Assembly: GCA_034506175.1 (NCBI GenBank)
Contig: JAPDQB010000019.1
Location: forward strand, 1 to 64,000
DNA: 64,000 nucleotides
Source of the DNA: a candidate division KSB1 bacterium
Lineage (GTDB): Bacteria > Zhuqueibacterota > Zhuqueibacteria > Zhuqueibacterales > Zhuqueibacteraceae
Direction: 5' to 3'
Shown here in pieces: positions 17,506-24,922 of the stretch. The first letter of the stretch is position 1. Each line of letters begins with the position of its first letter. The notes beneath the pieces are model-generated. The model saw nothing but the letters and a program-made list of their open reading frames with translations. It was not told the origin of the DNA and did no database searches. The translations under genes and the position numbers were made by a program.

Positions 17506-17754
17506 ATTTTCTCCTTGAATTGAGCCGAAAATTCAATCGTATCGTTTCGTGAAATATAATAATAATTTTCAAAAAATCAAGTTGAAAAATAAAGAACAAA
17601 AAAATCATAATAAGAATTATTACAACCAAACGATAATAATCATTCTGAATGCCAAAAGCAAGCCACAGGAGAAGAAGGGGCATGCGGGCGCTATCGTGGA
17701 ACCCCGATTTTGCATTCTTGGGGAGTCTTTGAAATCACTGATGAACAGACAAAT

Positions 17755-18480
17755 TCACTCCACCATGACGCGTTCAGTTGCGGTCAAGACGTCGGGCGCT
17801 GGAATTTTGCCGCTGACGTTGTAACGATAGCCGATATAAATGAGGATAATCCCGATCAGCTCGGTGACGTACAAAACTTCCGTGTGGCCGAAACGCGTAA
17901 AAGTTCCGCCGATCCCCGGCAGCAGCGCGCCAAGTGCAATATAAATGTTGCCGATGAATTTATGACGAGTCGTCAGGCTCTTTCTAAAACGATATGCCGA
18001 CAGAACGGCCCCGCCAACGAGAAAAATAAAAGCGTAGGCGTTGATGAACGGACTGAACAAGCGCACCCAGCGCCATTCAATGATTTTGCCCGACAAACGA
18101 TGCGGCTCGACGAGCGCATAATCGAGCGGCGTCAACAGCACGAAGCCCGCGGCAACAAGTACGAATGAAATCAGGATCAAAGTCAAGCGGTTGGCTGTCG
18201 AACGGCGCAAAAGCAAATAAACCGTGCCTTGCGCCAATGGCGCGCCGCCGAGCAAGGCGCCGGAAATGTACCAAACACGAAATGCGGCCTGGTTCCAGCC
18301 GAACAAAGTGACGAACCCCTCCGTGAAAGTGCCAACGCCGTACATGAAAATACCCCCCGCCCACCATAGCAGATGCGTTCCTGTTCCCTTTTGCCGATAA
18401 CGCTGAAGAACGATCCAGGCGAAAATCAGCGCGACAAACGTGGTTGCGACGGGAATGTATAAAACCGGATTTTGTTTCAT
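17755..18480 (-). CDS. Seven-transmembrane integral membrane protein of unknown function
   Basis: A 241-residue protein, about seven hydrophobic helices, starting MKQNPVLYIPVATTFVALIFAW. The ATG at 18480 is chosen because longer frames would run back into the TonB receptor gene. Glycine-rich loops (GALLPGIGGTFTRFG) occur near the C-terminus. I do not recognise the family. It starts 20 bases after the TonB receptor stop and is probably cotranscribed with it and the lipoprotein, so a role in handling the same imported compound is plausible but inferred. Confidence 0.65.
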   Translation of the reverse strand: MKQNPVLYIPVATTFVALIFAWIVLQRYRQKGTGTHLLWWAGGIFMYGVGTFTEGFVTLFGWNQAAFRVWYISGALLGGAPLAQGTVYLLLRRSTANRLTLILISFVLVAAGFVLLTPLDYALVEPHRLSGKIIEWRWVRLFSPFINAYAFIFLVGGAVLSAYRFRKSLTTRHKFIGNIYIALGALLPGIGGTFTRFGHTEVLYVTELIGIILIYIGYRYNVSGKIPAPDVLTATERVMVE

Positions 18481-18500
18481 ATCGTCATGTCCGCGCCGTC

Positions 18501-20798
18501 TCAGAATTGCGCTCTTGCGCCGATAATCCAATTGCGCCCCGGCATGCGATAGCGCTCGAGTTCTTCATATTGCTTGTTGAAGAGGTTGTTTGCCGCGAAC
18601 GAGAGCTGATAGCGCTCGCTCAGTCCCAGCGTCGCTTTCGCGTTGGCCACGACGAAGGCCTGTGGGATGTCGCGCGGATAGAGAAAAACTTCCTCCAATT
18701 TGCTTTTGTACTGGCCGTGCAGCGCCAACGTCAGACGATTGACATTGGCCTCGGCGGCGAAAAACATCGCGTGCCGGACGCGATACGCCAGAAAATCTTC
18801 GGTTCGATTCGGCGATTGATCTTTGGCATCCAAATAGGTGTAACTCAATGAGGCACGCAGATGATTTTTCCAATGCCAGCGCAGCTCCGTTTCCAGGCCT
18901 TGCATCAACGCGCGATTGAGATTGCGCACTTGAAAGAGCGTGTACAACACGCCTTCTTCCGCCGAAATCTCGATCCAATACAGCATGTCGCGATAATGAT
19001 AGCGAAAATAGGCGATATCGATTTCAACGGCGTCGCGCCAGCGCCAGCGCCAGCCGGTTTCCAGCGAAAAATCCAGACGTTCCGGTTTTAGATTCGGATT
19101 GGGTTTAAACTGCGTGCCGCCGCCCAGCTCGCGTTGGAAAAAACGCTCGGCGATGGACGGCGACCGAAACGCCTGGCCCAGCAGCAGGCGCAGCGCCAAT
19201 TCGTCTTGCGGGCGATAAACAAAAGCCAGCTTGGGGCTGAGCTGCCGCTGAGTCACGCCGTTTACCAAATGATTCCAATCATAACGCAAACCGACGGTCG
19301 CCGTCATTTTCGGCGTCATCGCGATCTCGTCTTGCGCATAAATCGCGACATTATTCACCTGGCGATTGCCGTACATCACCGTGTCCGGCGAGGAATCAAC
19401 ATGATCGGCCTGCAAATCGAAACCGGTGATGAGATAGTGATGGTCGCTCAAATAATAATCGATCTGCGTGATGTTGCCAGCCTTGTCCGCTTCGACAATC
19501 GTCTTCAAGCCGAACGGCTGGTTGTCCGGAATCAGTCCCAGGGGATCATTCTCGTTGAACAATGAACGCGCGTGATTGCGATAAAAATAAAATCGCGAGG
19601 CGTATTTCAAGCGCGGGCTGGGCACGGCCCAATAATGCAAATCCAGGCTGTAATTGGTTTTGCGCTGGCGGTCGTCGCGGTATCCCGGCGTCACGCGAAA
19701 CGGCTGCACCGGCGGCTCGAAACGTTGATCGAAGAGCCAGGTGTGCGGATAATCATTTTCGACTTTTCCCAAACCGAAGCTGAACTCGAGATTGCGATTT
19801 TGGCGAAAATCGTACAGCGCTTTGCCGTAGACATTGTAAAATTCGTAGGCGGTGTTTTCGGTGTGGCCGTCGGATTGTTTGCGGCTGAGATTCAACAGAT
19901 AACTGAAGCGGCCGCGATGGCCGGAATGACTCAGCTCAATCTGGCTTTGCTGCGGCGTGCGTTCGGTGTATCGCAGAGCCGGCGCGGGTTTATCGAAGAA
20001 GCCATAGCCCAGATCAACCGTCGTCAGCGCGCGATACGCCGGCCGGCGCGTGATGACGTTGATGACCCCGCCCATCGCCGTCGAGCCGTAAAGACTCGAG
20101 AACGGGCCTTTAACGACTTCGATGTGATCGATAAAATTGGTCGGCACCAAACTCCACAACGCGCCGCCGGAATCCGAGGTCAACGCCGGCCTGCCGTCGA
20201 TCATCAGCAAAACGCGATTGCCGACGCCGCCGCCGGCGACATCCGAGCTGCCGCGAATCGAGAGACTTTGCACGGAAATGCCCGAAGCGCGATGGATCGA
20301 AATCCCCGGCACCATTTCGAGCGCCTGATCGAAGGTCACCACCGAGCGCTCGCGCAAGTCGCGCGCGTTGAGAATGACCACGCTCGCCGGCGCCATTTGC
20401 GCAGTTTGCTCGCGCCGCGTTGCTGTCACCGTCACCGCCTCGCCGTTGAGTTCCGCCGGCAACAGCGCAATCTGATGCGCAACCAATTTCCCGGGCGCGA
20501 CCGCAATCGTTCCCTCATACGTTTTATAACCCAAACGGCTTGCGACCAAGCGATAGGCGCCGGGCTGAATGTAACGCAGAACAAACTTGCCGTCGGATTC
20601 GCTGACCGCGCCGATCAATAAACTGTCGAGAAAAACATTGACCGCGGCGAGCGGCTCTTGGGTTTCGGCGTCGTACACCTGGCCGGAAATCACTCCGGCC
20701 AGATGTTTGTCAACTTCAACAGCGTCCGGTTGCGCCGCCAACGTCACAGGCACCAACATGAGAAAGATGGTGAGGAGAACCGTCTTGAGTTTTTTCAT
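18501..20798 (-). CDS. TonB-dependent outer-membrane receptor
   Basis: About 765 residues. A signal peptide (MKKLKTVLLTIFLMLVPVTLAAQ) is followed by a carboxypeptidase-regulatory-like domain (about 40-115, ISGQVYDAETQEPLAAVNVF), a plug domain (about 120-240; GISVQSLSIRGSSDVAGGGVGNR, VVKGPFSSLYGSTAMGGVINVITRRP) and a 22-strand barrel ending in aromatic ARAQF. The plug layout resembles the BtuB/siderophore group more than SusC. It would import a scarce ligand such as a metal chelate, heme or cobamide using TonB energy. An in-frame ATG six codons upstream (20816) is an alternative start. Genes for a lipoprotein upstream and a membrane protein downstream flank it closely. Confidence 0.85.
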   Translation of the reverse strand: MKKLKTVLLTIFLMLVPVTLAAQPDAVEVDKHLAGVISGQVYDAETQEPLAAVNVFLDSLLIGAVSESDGKFVLRYIQPGAYRLVASRLGYKTYEGTIAVAPGKLVAHQIALLPAELNGEAVTVTATRREQTAQMAPASVVILNARDLRERSVVTFDQALEMVPGISIHRASGISVQSLSIRGSSDVAGGGVGNRVLLMIDGRPALTSDSGGALWSLVPTNFIDHIEVVKGPFSSLYGSTAMGGVINVITRRPAYRALTTVDLGYGFFDKPAPALRYTERTPQQSQIELSHSGHRGRFSYLLNLSRKQSDGHTENTAYEFYNVYGKALYDFRQNRNLEFSFGLGKVENDYPHTWLFDQRFEPPVQPFRVTPGYRDDRQRKTNYSLDLHYWAVPSPRLKYASRFYFYRNHARSLFNENDPLGLIPDNQPFGLKTIVEADKAGNITQIDYYLSDHHYLITGFDLQADHVDSSPDTVMYGNRQVNNVAIYAQDEIAMTPKMTATVGLRYDWNHLVNGVTQRQLSPKLAFVYRPQDELALRLLLGQAFRSPSIAERFFQRELGGGTQFKPNPNLKPERLDFSLETGWRWRWRDAVEIDIAYFRYHYRDMLYWIEISAEEGVLYTLFQVRNLNRALMQGLETELRWHWKNHLRASLSYTYLDAKDQSPNRTEDFLAYRVRHAMFFAAEANVNRLTLALHGQYKSKLEEVFLYPRDIPQAFVVANAKATLGLSERYQLSFAANNLFNKQYEELERYRMPGRNWIIGARAQF

Positions 20799-20885
20799 GA
20801 TCGTTTTCAAAGTCATTACCTTTGCGGAGTCTTTGCGTTTCTGCGCCTTTGCGTGCGCTTTTGGGGTTACTCCGATTCATTCGGC

Positions 20886-21746
20886 TTACTGCGCGATACC
20901 CAAATTGGCTTTGATATTCACATTCGACCAATTCAATTTGGCTTCGGAGATCGTGATCGGAAGCGGCTGCACACCGGGCAAAGTTCTGCCGTTGCCATCG
21001 ACAGCCAGACTGTCGTTTTGCGCCCAATAGATGCCGAGCACTTTCGCGCCGGCCGGATTGGCGGGATCGCGCCAGCCGACGGTGAGCACGGGATACGTCT
21101 TTTGCACGATGCACTGAAGCTTGTACGAGGGCGACATATTACCGGGAGCGAAAGCCGGGCTCGCGTAAGCCGGCGGGCCGGCCGGCGGCCAGCTTGCCCA
21201 CAACGAGACTTGCACTTCACCGCGAGACGGCCAATTTCCCACGAAATTTACTTTGCCGGAAATCTCACCGAGATGCAAAATGTCGAGATTGGCGCGAATG
21301 TTGATGTTCGTGTATTTGAGCCGGCCCTCGGCGATTTCAACCGGCAGGGCCGGCAAAGTGAAATCACCTTTGCAATCCACCCCGAGAACATCATTTCCCG
21401 TATAGACGCCAATCACTTTTGCGCCGGTGGGATCGGCCGGGTCGCGCCAACCGACGGTGATGACGGAATACGGGCCTTTATTGAGTCCGGAAATTTTGAA
21501 GGTTTGGGTGGCAACGCCGGGCGTCAAGGGAGCGCTAAAAGCCGCGGGTGGTCCGGCCGGCGGCCAGCTCGTCCACATCGAAACTTGCACGTTGCCTTTC
21601 GCCGGCCACGTGCCGGTGAAAGTAATCGTCCCCGAAATTTCTCCGGAGGTCTGGCTCTGAACCGGGTTCTGTTCTTCACTGCATCCCAAGATGAAGGCCA
21701 AGAAAAGAACCACGCTCACAACCGCGAGGAAGCGGGAAGTCCGCAT
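20886..21746 (-). CDS. Lipoprotein with two tandem beta-sandwich repeats
   Basis: A 286-residue lipoprotein. AAGGAG eight bases upstream supports the ATG at 21746. The signal sequence ends in LAFILGC, a lipobox with Cys about residue 22. Two tandem units follow (about 35-155 and 160-286). Each begins GEISG..F.G.WP, contains SWPPAGPPA, then a VTVGWRDPA.P.GAKV.G.Y block and ends with N.NI.AN. The units resemble carboxypeptidase-regulatory-like Ig folds. It probably sits on the outer membrane beside the TonB receptor encoded 87 bases downstream, perhaps as a ligand-capturing partner; this pairing is inference. Confidence 0.75.
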   Translation of the reverse strand: MRTSRFLAVVSVVLFLAFILGCSEEQNPVQSQTSGEISGTITFTGTWPAKGNVQVSMWTSWPPAGPPAAFSAPLTPGVATQTFKISGLNKGPYSVITVGWRDPADPTGAKVIGVYTGNDVLGVDCKGDFTLPALPVEIAEGRLKYTNINIRANLDILHLGEISGKVNFVGNWPSRGEVQVSLWASWPPAGPPAYASPAFAPGNMSPSYKLQCIVQKTYPVLTVGWRDPANPAGAKVLGIYWAQNDSLAVDGNGRTLPGVQPLPITISEAKLNWSNVNIKANLGIAQ

Positions 21747-22139
21747 GTTAAACACTCCTTAAAATATATTTGAGGTCAAATGCGCGACTCGCCTCACAAG
21801 GCGAGTGCGCTGTGTTTACGAGCTATAGAACTTTTGTGTCATTTTAAATCTCTATCTGTTACCCATCACAAACAACATGCCATGGCGGTGCATGTTTTCT
21901 TTTTGAATTAATCGCTACGGAAGAGAGGGAGTAAGTTACTGATTTCAATTAGAATGAAGCTCTTGATAACGGGAATGGAAAGGAAGACAAAATCAGGACT
22001 GGAGGGTTATTTTTCTCCAAAATGAAAATCAGCTTTTCATTTTGAAAAGGTGGAAGGGTCGGATCGGAGGTGAGAATTGCAAAAGTGTAAGTGCGTACAA
22101 TTTACTCTGGAGTGTAAAAGTATGCTCGATCTCTTTTGA

Positions 22140-22168
22140 ACAAATTTGCAATCTGATTGCAAATTTGT
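22140..22168 (-). terminator. AT-rich hairpin after the truncated GWxTD-type gene
   Basis: A perfect 13-base inverted repeat, ACAAATTTGCAAT (22140-22152) and ATTGCAAATTTGT (22156-22168), starts 3 bases past the stop of the minus-strand gene. It lacks a GC-rich stem or long T-run, so termination is uncertain. The remainder of 21756-22139 is AT-rich with no gene visible. Confidence 0.4.
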
Positions 22169-22171
22169 CCA

Positions 22172-23134
22172 CTACTCCAGCTCAAACTCCAGCTTGCTCT
22201 CTTTGGTGATCTTCGCCACTTTGTCCGTCACCCGCACGATCAAATTGTAATTGCCGCCGCGCAGTTGGCTGAAATCCAATTGTAAATAGGTCGGTTCCAT
22301 CGTGGCTTTCCCGCGCCGCGTGTCGATGACCGAGATGCTGCCGCGTGATTTGCCGAACGGATTCAGGCTCGCCAACAGCGAAGACAAGCCTTTCTTTTCC
22401 GGCGCGTTGACTTCATATTGAACGTCGTAAAACGTCTCGCCGGTTTCGTCGCGCCTGAGATCGTAGATTTCGAGATAGAGAAAAATGCGTTGGTCGCGTT
22501 TGATCGTGGAAAAAGGATAGGGCGTCATCGCCAGATCATGGCGTCGCAGCGATGGTTTGGGCGCCAGCGAATCACTCGCCGGCACAACCTGCGTGGCAAA
22601 GATCGCCGTGCTCAAGTGCAGCACGTCTTTAGGATATGACCACAGCCCGACGGTGAAATCCCGCAATCCGCGTTGGTTGCCTTTGGGATTATTGACATCA
22701 AGAAAGAAATAATATTTGCCCGGCGGCAGCGAGTACGTCGTCGCGGTAACGAAAGCTTCGACTGGCTGCGGCGTCCGTGGACTAAACATGCACGTCGTGT
22801 CGTGGCTCGCATACAAGGCCAGCAAGGAGTCACGAACCGCGGCAATAATCTGAACCTGAAGCGAATCCGTTTTGCCTTTCAAATCGGCGGGGTCGAAACC
22901 GTAGGAAGCCACCAAATCCAGTTTTTGATTTTTTCCTTTAAATTTGGCCAAATGCAGCGCACAGGGAAGCACATCGATTTTGGTCAATACGTCGCTCGCT
23001 GATTTTGGCAACTGGGCTTGCTTTGTCGTGACATCAATTGCGTATGCATTGACGGCGCGTTCAATTTGCCTGCGAATTTCATTCGGATTCCTACTGTCAA
23101 GAGAAATTTTCAATTTTTTTGGTGAACGGAACAT
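22172..23134 (-). CDS. GWxTD-family C-terminal domain protein, 5'-truncated
   Basis: About 320 residues from the ATG at 23134. The last 130 residues (LAMTPYPFSTIKRDQRIFLYLEIYDL, YLQLDFSQLRGGNYNLIVRVTDK) align by eye with the C-terminal domain of the TPR-GWxTD protein at 8291-10591. The TPR and GWxTD parts are missing and the protein has no signal peptide, although relatives are exported. The frame upstream of 23134 stays open to 23302 but is made of hairpin sequence and looks non-native. I therefore read it as the 3' part of a gene whose 5' end was lost next to the transposase remnant. It may be a pseudogene. Confidence 0.6.
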   Translation of the reverse strand: MFRSPKKLKISLDSRNPNEIRRQIERAVNAYAIDVTTKQAQLPKSASDVLTKIDVLPCALHLAKFKGKNQKLDLVASYGFDPADLKGKTDSLQVQIIAAVRDSLLALYASHDTTCMFSPRTPQPVEAFVTATTYSLPPGKYYFFLDVNNPKGNQRGLRDFTVGLWSYPKDVLHLSTAIFATQVVPASDSLAPKPSLRRHDLAMTPYPFSTIKRDQRIFLYLEIYDLRRDETGETFYDVQYEVNAPEKKGLSSLLASLNPFGKSRGSISVIDTRRGKATMEPTYLQLDFSQLRGGNYNLIVRVTDKVAKITKESKLEFELE

Positions 23135-23198
23135 ACATCGTACCCCCCTGCTGATCCTTCGGAAGACGGGGGGAGAAGCTGTACATACTTGGTGGCAG

Positions 23199-23256
23199 CA
23201 GCACATGAGGTAAGTCCGCCGTGAGCGTAACGAACAAGGACTTACCTCATGTGCTG
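23199..23256. repeat. Perfect 19-bp inverted repeat (possible mobile-element end)
   Basis: CAGCACATGAGGTAAGTCC (23199-23217) and its exact reverse complement (23238-23256) are separated by 20 bases. A second GC-rich hairpin (CCCCC near 23142-23147 with GGGGG near 23168-23173) lies just outside. The pair sits exactly where the GWxTD-type gene loses its 5' part, beside the transposase remnant, so it may mark the end of a mobile element or a subterminal hairpin. Confidence 0.6.
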
Positions 23257-23377
23257 CCTGGGCAACCAGCTTTGGCTTTCTTTGACAAACTGAGTACCCC
23301 ACGGGGAATTTTTCCGGTTGGTTGATCGTTTTTAATCAATCGAACTCAAATCACGAAACCGGAGAAAAATCCTGGCA

Positions 23378-23593
23378 ATGACTCTGATACCCTATTTCAA
23401 GATAATGCGAGAAAGTAAAGACCCCAAATATCTGCGCTTCGAGATCGTGCGCTATGCCCAGCAACATGGCGTTAAACCGGCAGCTCGCGCCTTGGGCACG
23501 ACTGCCAAAACCATGCGCCAAAGCGGGATGCAGTTTATTGCGTTTGCCGGAGAACGCGCGTTGAATTATTCCACGCTCTTTTTTTATTCTTAA
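23378..23593 (+). pseudogene. Transposase N-terminal fragment (helix-turn-helix)
   Basis: A 71-codon frame whose first 50 residues (YLRFEIVRYAQQHGVKPAARALGTTAKTMR) are a typical transposase/integrase helix-turn-helix start of the kind found in IS481-like or related elements. After TAKTMR the sequence loses similarity to anything expected and stops; the whole catalytic part is missing. It is thus a truncated remnant. No terminal repeats or target duplication can be recognised with confidence. A strong hairpin (23602-23642) lies just downstream. Confidence 0.6.
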
Positions 23594-23601
23594 CCACTTG
23601 A

Positions 23602-23642
23602 TTTTTGTGAAAGGCAAGACGGGTGATTGCCTTTCACAAAAA
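23602..23642. terminator. Strong bidirectional terminator-like hairpin
   Basis: TTTTTGTGAAAGGCAA (23602-23617) and TTGCCTTTCACAAAAA (23627-23642) form a perfect 16-bp stem with a 9-base loop, followed by TTTTTT. It separates the transposase remnant from the lacI-type promoter. Confidence 0.7.
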
Positions 23643-23667
23643 TTTTTTAAAAAATTTACGAATTTCC

Positions 23668-23696
23668 TTGACAAAGCCATTTTCAATCATTATCAT
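23668..23696 (+). promoter_or_regulatory. Promoter of the LacI-type regulator gene
   Basis: -35 TTGACA (23668-23673), 17-base spacer, -10 TATCAT (23691-23696). The last base of the -10 is the first base of the proximal 14-bp operator, so bound repressor would block polymerase directly. Confidence 0.75.
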
Positions 23697-23761
23697 GTAA
23701 ACGTTTACATGAAAAGCGAAGTTTTTCGCTTTTTAAAAGATCTGGAATGTAAACGTTTACA
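23694..23761. promoter_or_regulatory. Two LacI-family operators
   Basis: TGTAAACGTTTACA occurs at 23696-23709, within an 18-bp perfect palindrome 23694-23711, and again identically at 23748-23761. The centres are 52 bp apart, about five helical turns, which suits looping by a tetramer or paired dimers. A central CG in an AT-flanked palindrome is the standard LacI/GalR site. Between them, AAAAGCGAA (23712-23720) and TTCGCTTTT (23725-23733) form a further hairpin. They probably serve autoregulation and may define the regulon motif. Confidence 0.8.
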
Positions 23762-23799
23762 GTAAATCTTGCGGCGCCATTTTTAAAGGGCTTTGTCGT

Positions 23800-24867
23800 A
23801 TGCGCGTGACGATCAGGGAGGTTGCCCGTAAAGCCGGCGTTTCAACCGCGACGGTATCGCGAGTTTTTAACGACGTCGACCAGGTTGACGAAAAGACCCG
23901 GCGGCGCGTTCAGAGAGTGGCGAAGCGTCTGCGCTACACCCCCAACGCCGTCGGCAGGAGCCTCAGCACCAAGCGCACCGATGCCATCGGGCTTCTCCTG
24001 CCGGACATCCACGGCGAATTTTTCTCCGAAGTCATCCGCGGCGCCGATCAAGCCGCGCAGCAAAACCGCTATCATCTGCTGGTTTCCAGCTCGCACAATC
24101 ATCGCGAAGAAATCGAGGCGGCGCTGAAGGTGATGAGCGGTCGCGTCGACGGCCTCGTCATTATGTCTCCGCACCTCGATGCGCAAGCCTTGAAAACCAA
24201 CCTGCCGCGCAACCTTCCCGTCGTTCTGCTCAACTGTTTTGTCGATGGCGTATCCTTTGATTCGTTGAATATCGATAATTTTGGCGGCGCCTGCGCGGTG
24301 GTGAAACATCTCATCCAGCATGGCCACCAAAGCATTGCGATCATCAAAGGCACGGAGGGAAATTTGGACGCCGACGAGCGTTTGCGCGGTTACCGGCATG
24401 CGCTTCGCGAGGCCGGGCTCACGCCAGCGGAAACGCTGGAATTTTCCGGCCGTTTTTCCGAAGCTTCGGGTTATGAAGCCACAAAAAAGATTCTAACCTT
24501 GTGGCCGCGACCAACGGCGATTTTTGCGTCCAATGATGCGATGGCGATCGGCGCGCTCAGCGCCTTGCGCGAAATTGGCGTTGCCGTGCCGCGCGAAATC
24601 GCCCTGGCAGGTTTTGACGATATTCCCATTGCGCGATTCCTTTCCCCCAGTTTAACTTCCGTTCGTGTTTCCATCAGCAATCTTGGAGCGCAGGCTATTC
24701 AAAAACTCGTGCACGCCATTCGCGAAAAAAAGCGCCACGCCAATCAGCATCTCATCGTTCCAACCAGCCTGGCGCTGCGCGAATCGTGCGGCTGCCCCAA
24801 GCCCGTTTCATCGAATGATCAAAATGATCAAAAGGAGGTGATGACCGAAGGCGTTGTTTCAAAATAA
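23800..24867 (+). CDS. LacI/GalR-family transcriptional regulator
   Basis: A 355-residue regulator. Residues 3-50 are the LacI helix-turn-helix and hinge (TIREVARKAGVSTATVSRVFN, YTPNAVGRSLSTKRT), followed by a periplasmic-binding-protein-like sensor domain (about 60-335: IGLLLPDIHGEFFSEVIRGA, IFASNDAMAIGALSALREIG, ALAGFDDIPIARFLSPSLTSV). The C-terminal tail has a CGC motif (ESCGC) common in sugar regulators. It likely binds a sugar or oligosaccharide and represses from the two palindromes just upstream. Its position in front of the CBM9/TonB/T9SS genes makes control of that locus likely. Confidence 0.92.
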   Translation: MRVTIREVARKAGVSTATVSRVFNDVDQVDEKTRRRVQRVAKRLRYTPNAVGRSLSTKRTDAIGLLLPDIHGEFFSEVIRGADQAAQQNRYHLLVSSSHNHREEIEAALKVMSGRVDGLVIMSPHLDAQALKTNLPRNLPVVLLNCFVDGVSFDSLNIDNFGGACAVVKHLIQHGHQSIAIIKGTEGNLDADERLRGYRHALREAGLTPAETLEFSGRFSEASGYEATKKILTLWPRPTAIFASNDAMAIGALSALREIGVAVPREIALAGFDDIPIARFLSPSLTSVRVSISNLGAQAIQKLVHAIREKKRHANQHLIVPTSLALRESCGCPKPVSSNDQNDQKEVMTEGVVSK

Positions 24868-24922
24868 ACTTTTCAAATTTACGTTTGTTTCCATCATCTA
24901 AAAAGTGCAGGAGGATGCAGTC

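Noticed and set aside
20818..20860. tttgcg/ctgcg repeats before the TonB receptor as a regulatory palindrome
   Set aside because: Short, low-complexity and without a convincing inverted partner.
24870..24900. TTTACGTTTG upstream of the CBM9-like gene as a third LacI operator
   Set aside because: Only a half match to TGTAAACGTTTACA with no dyad symmetry.
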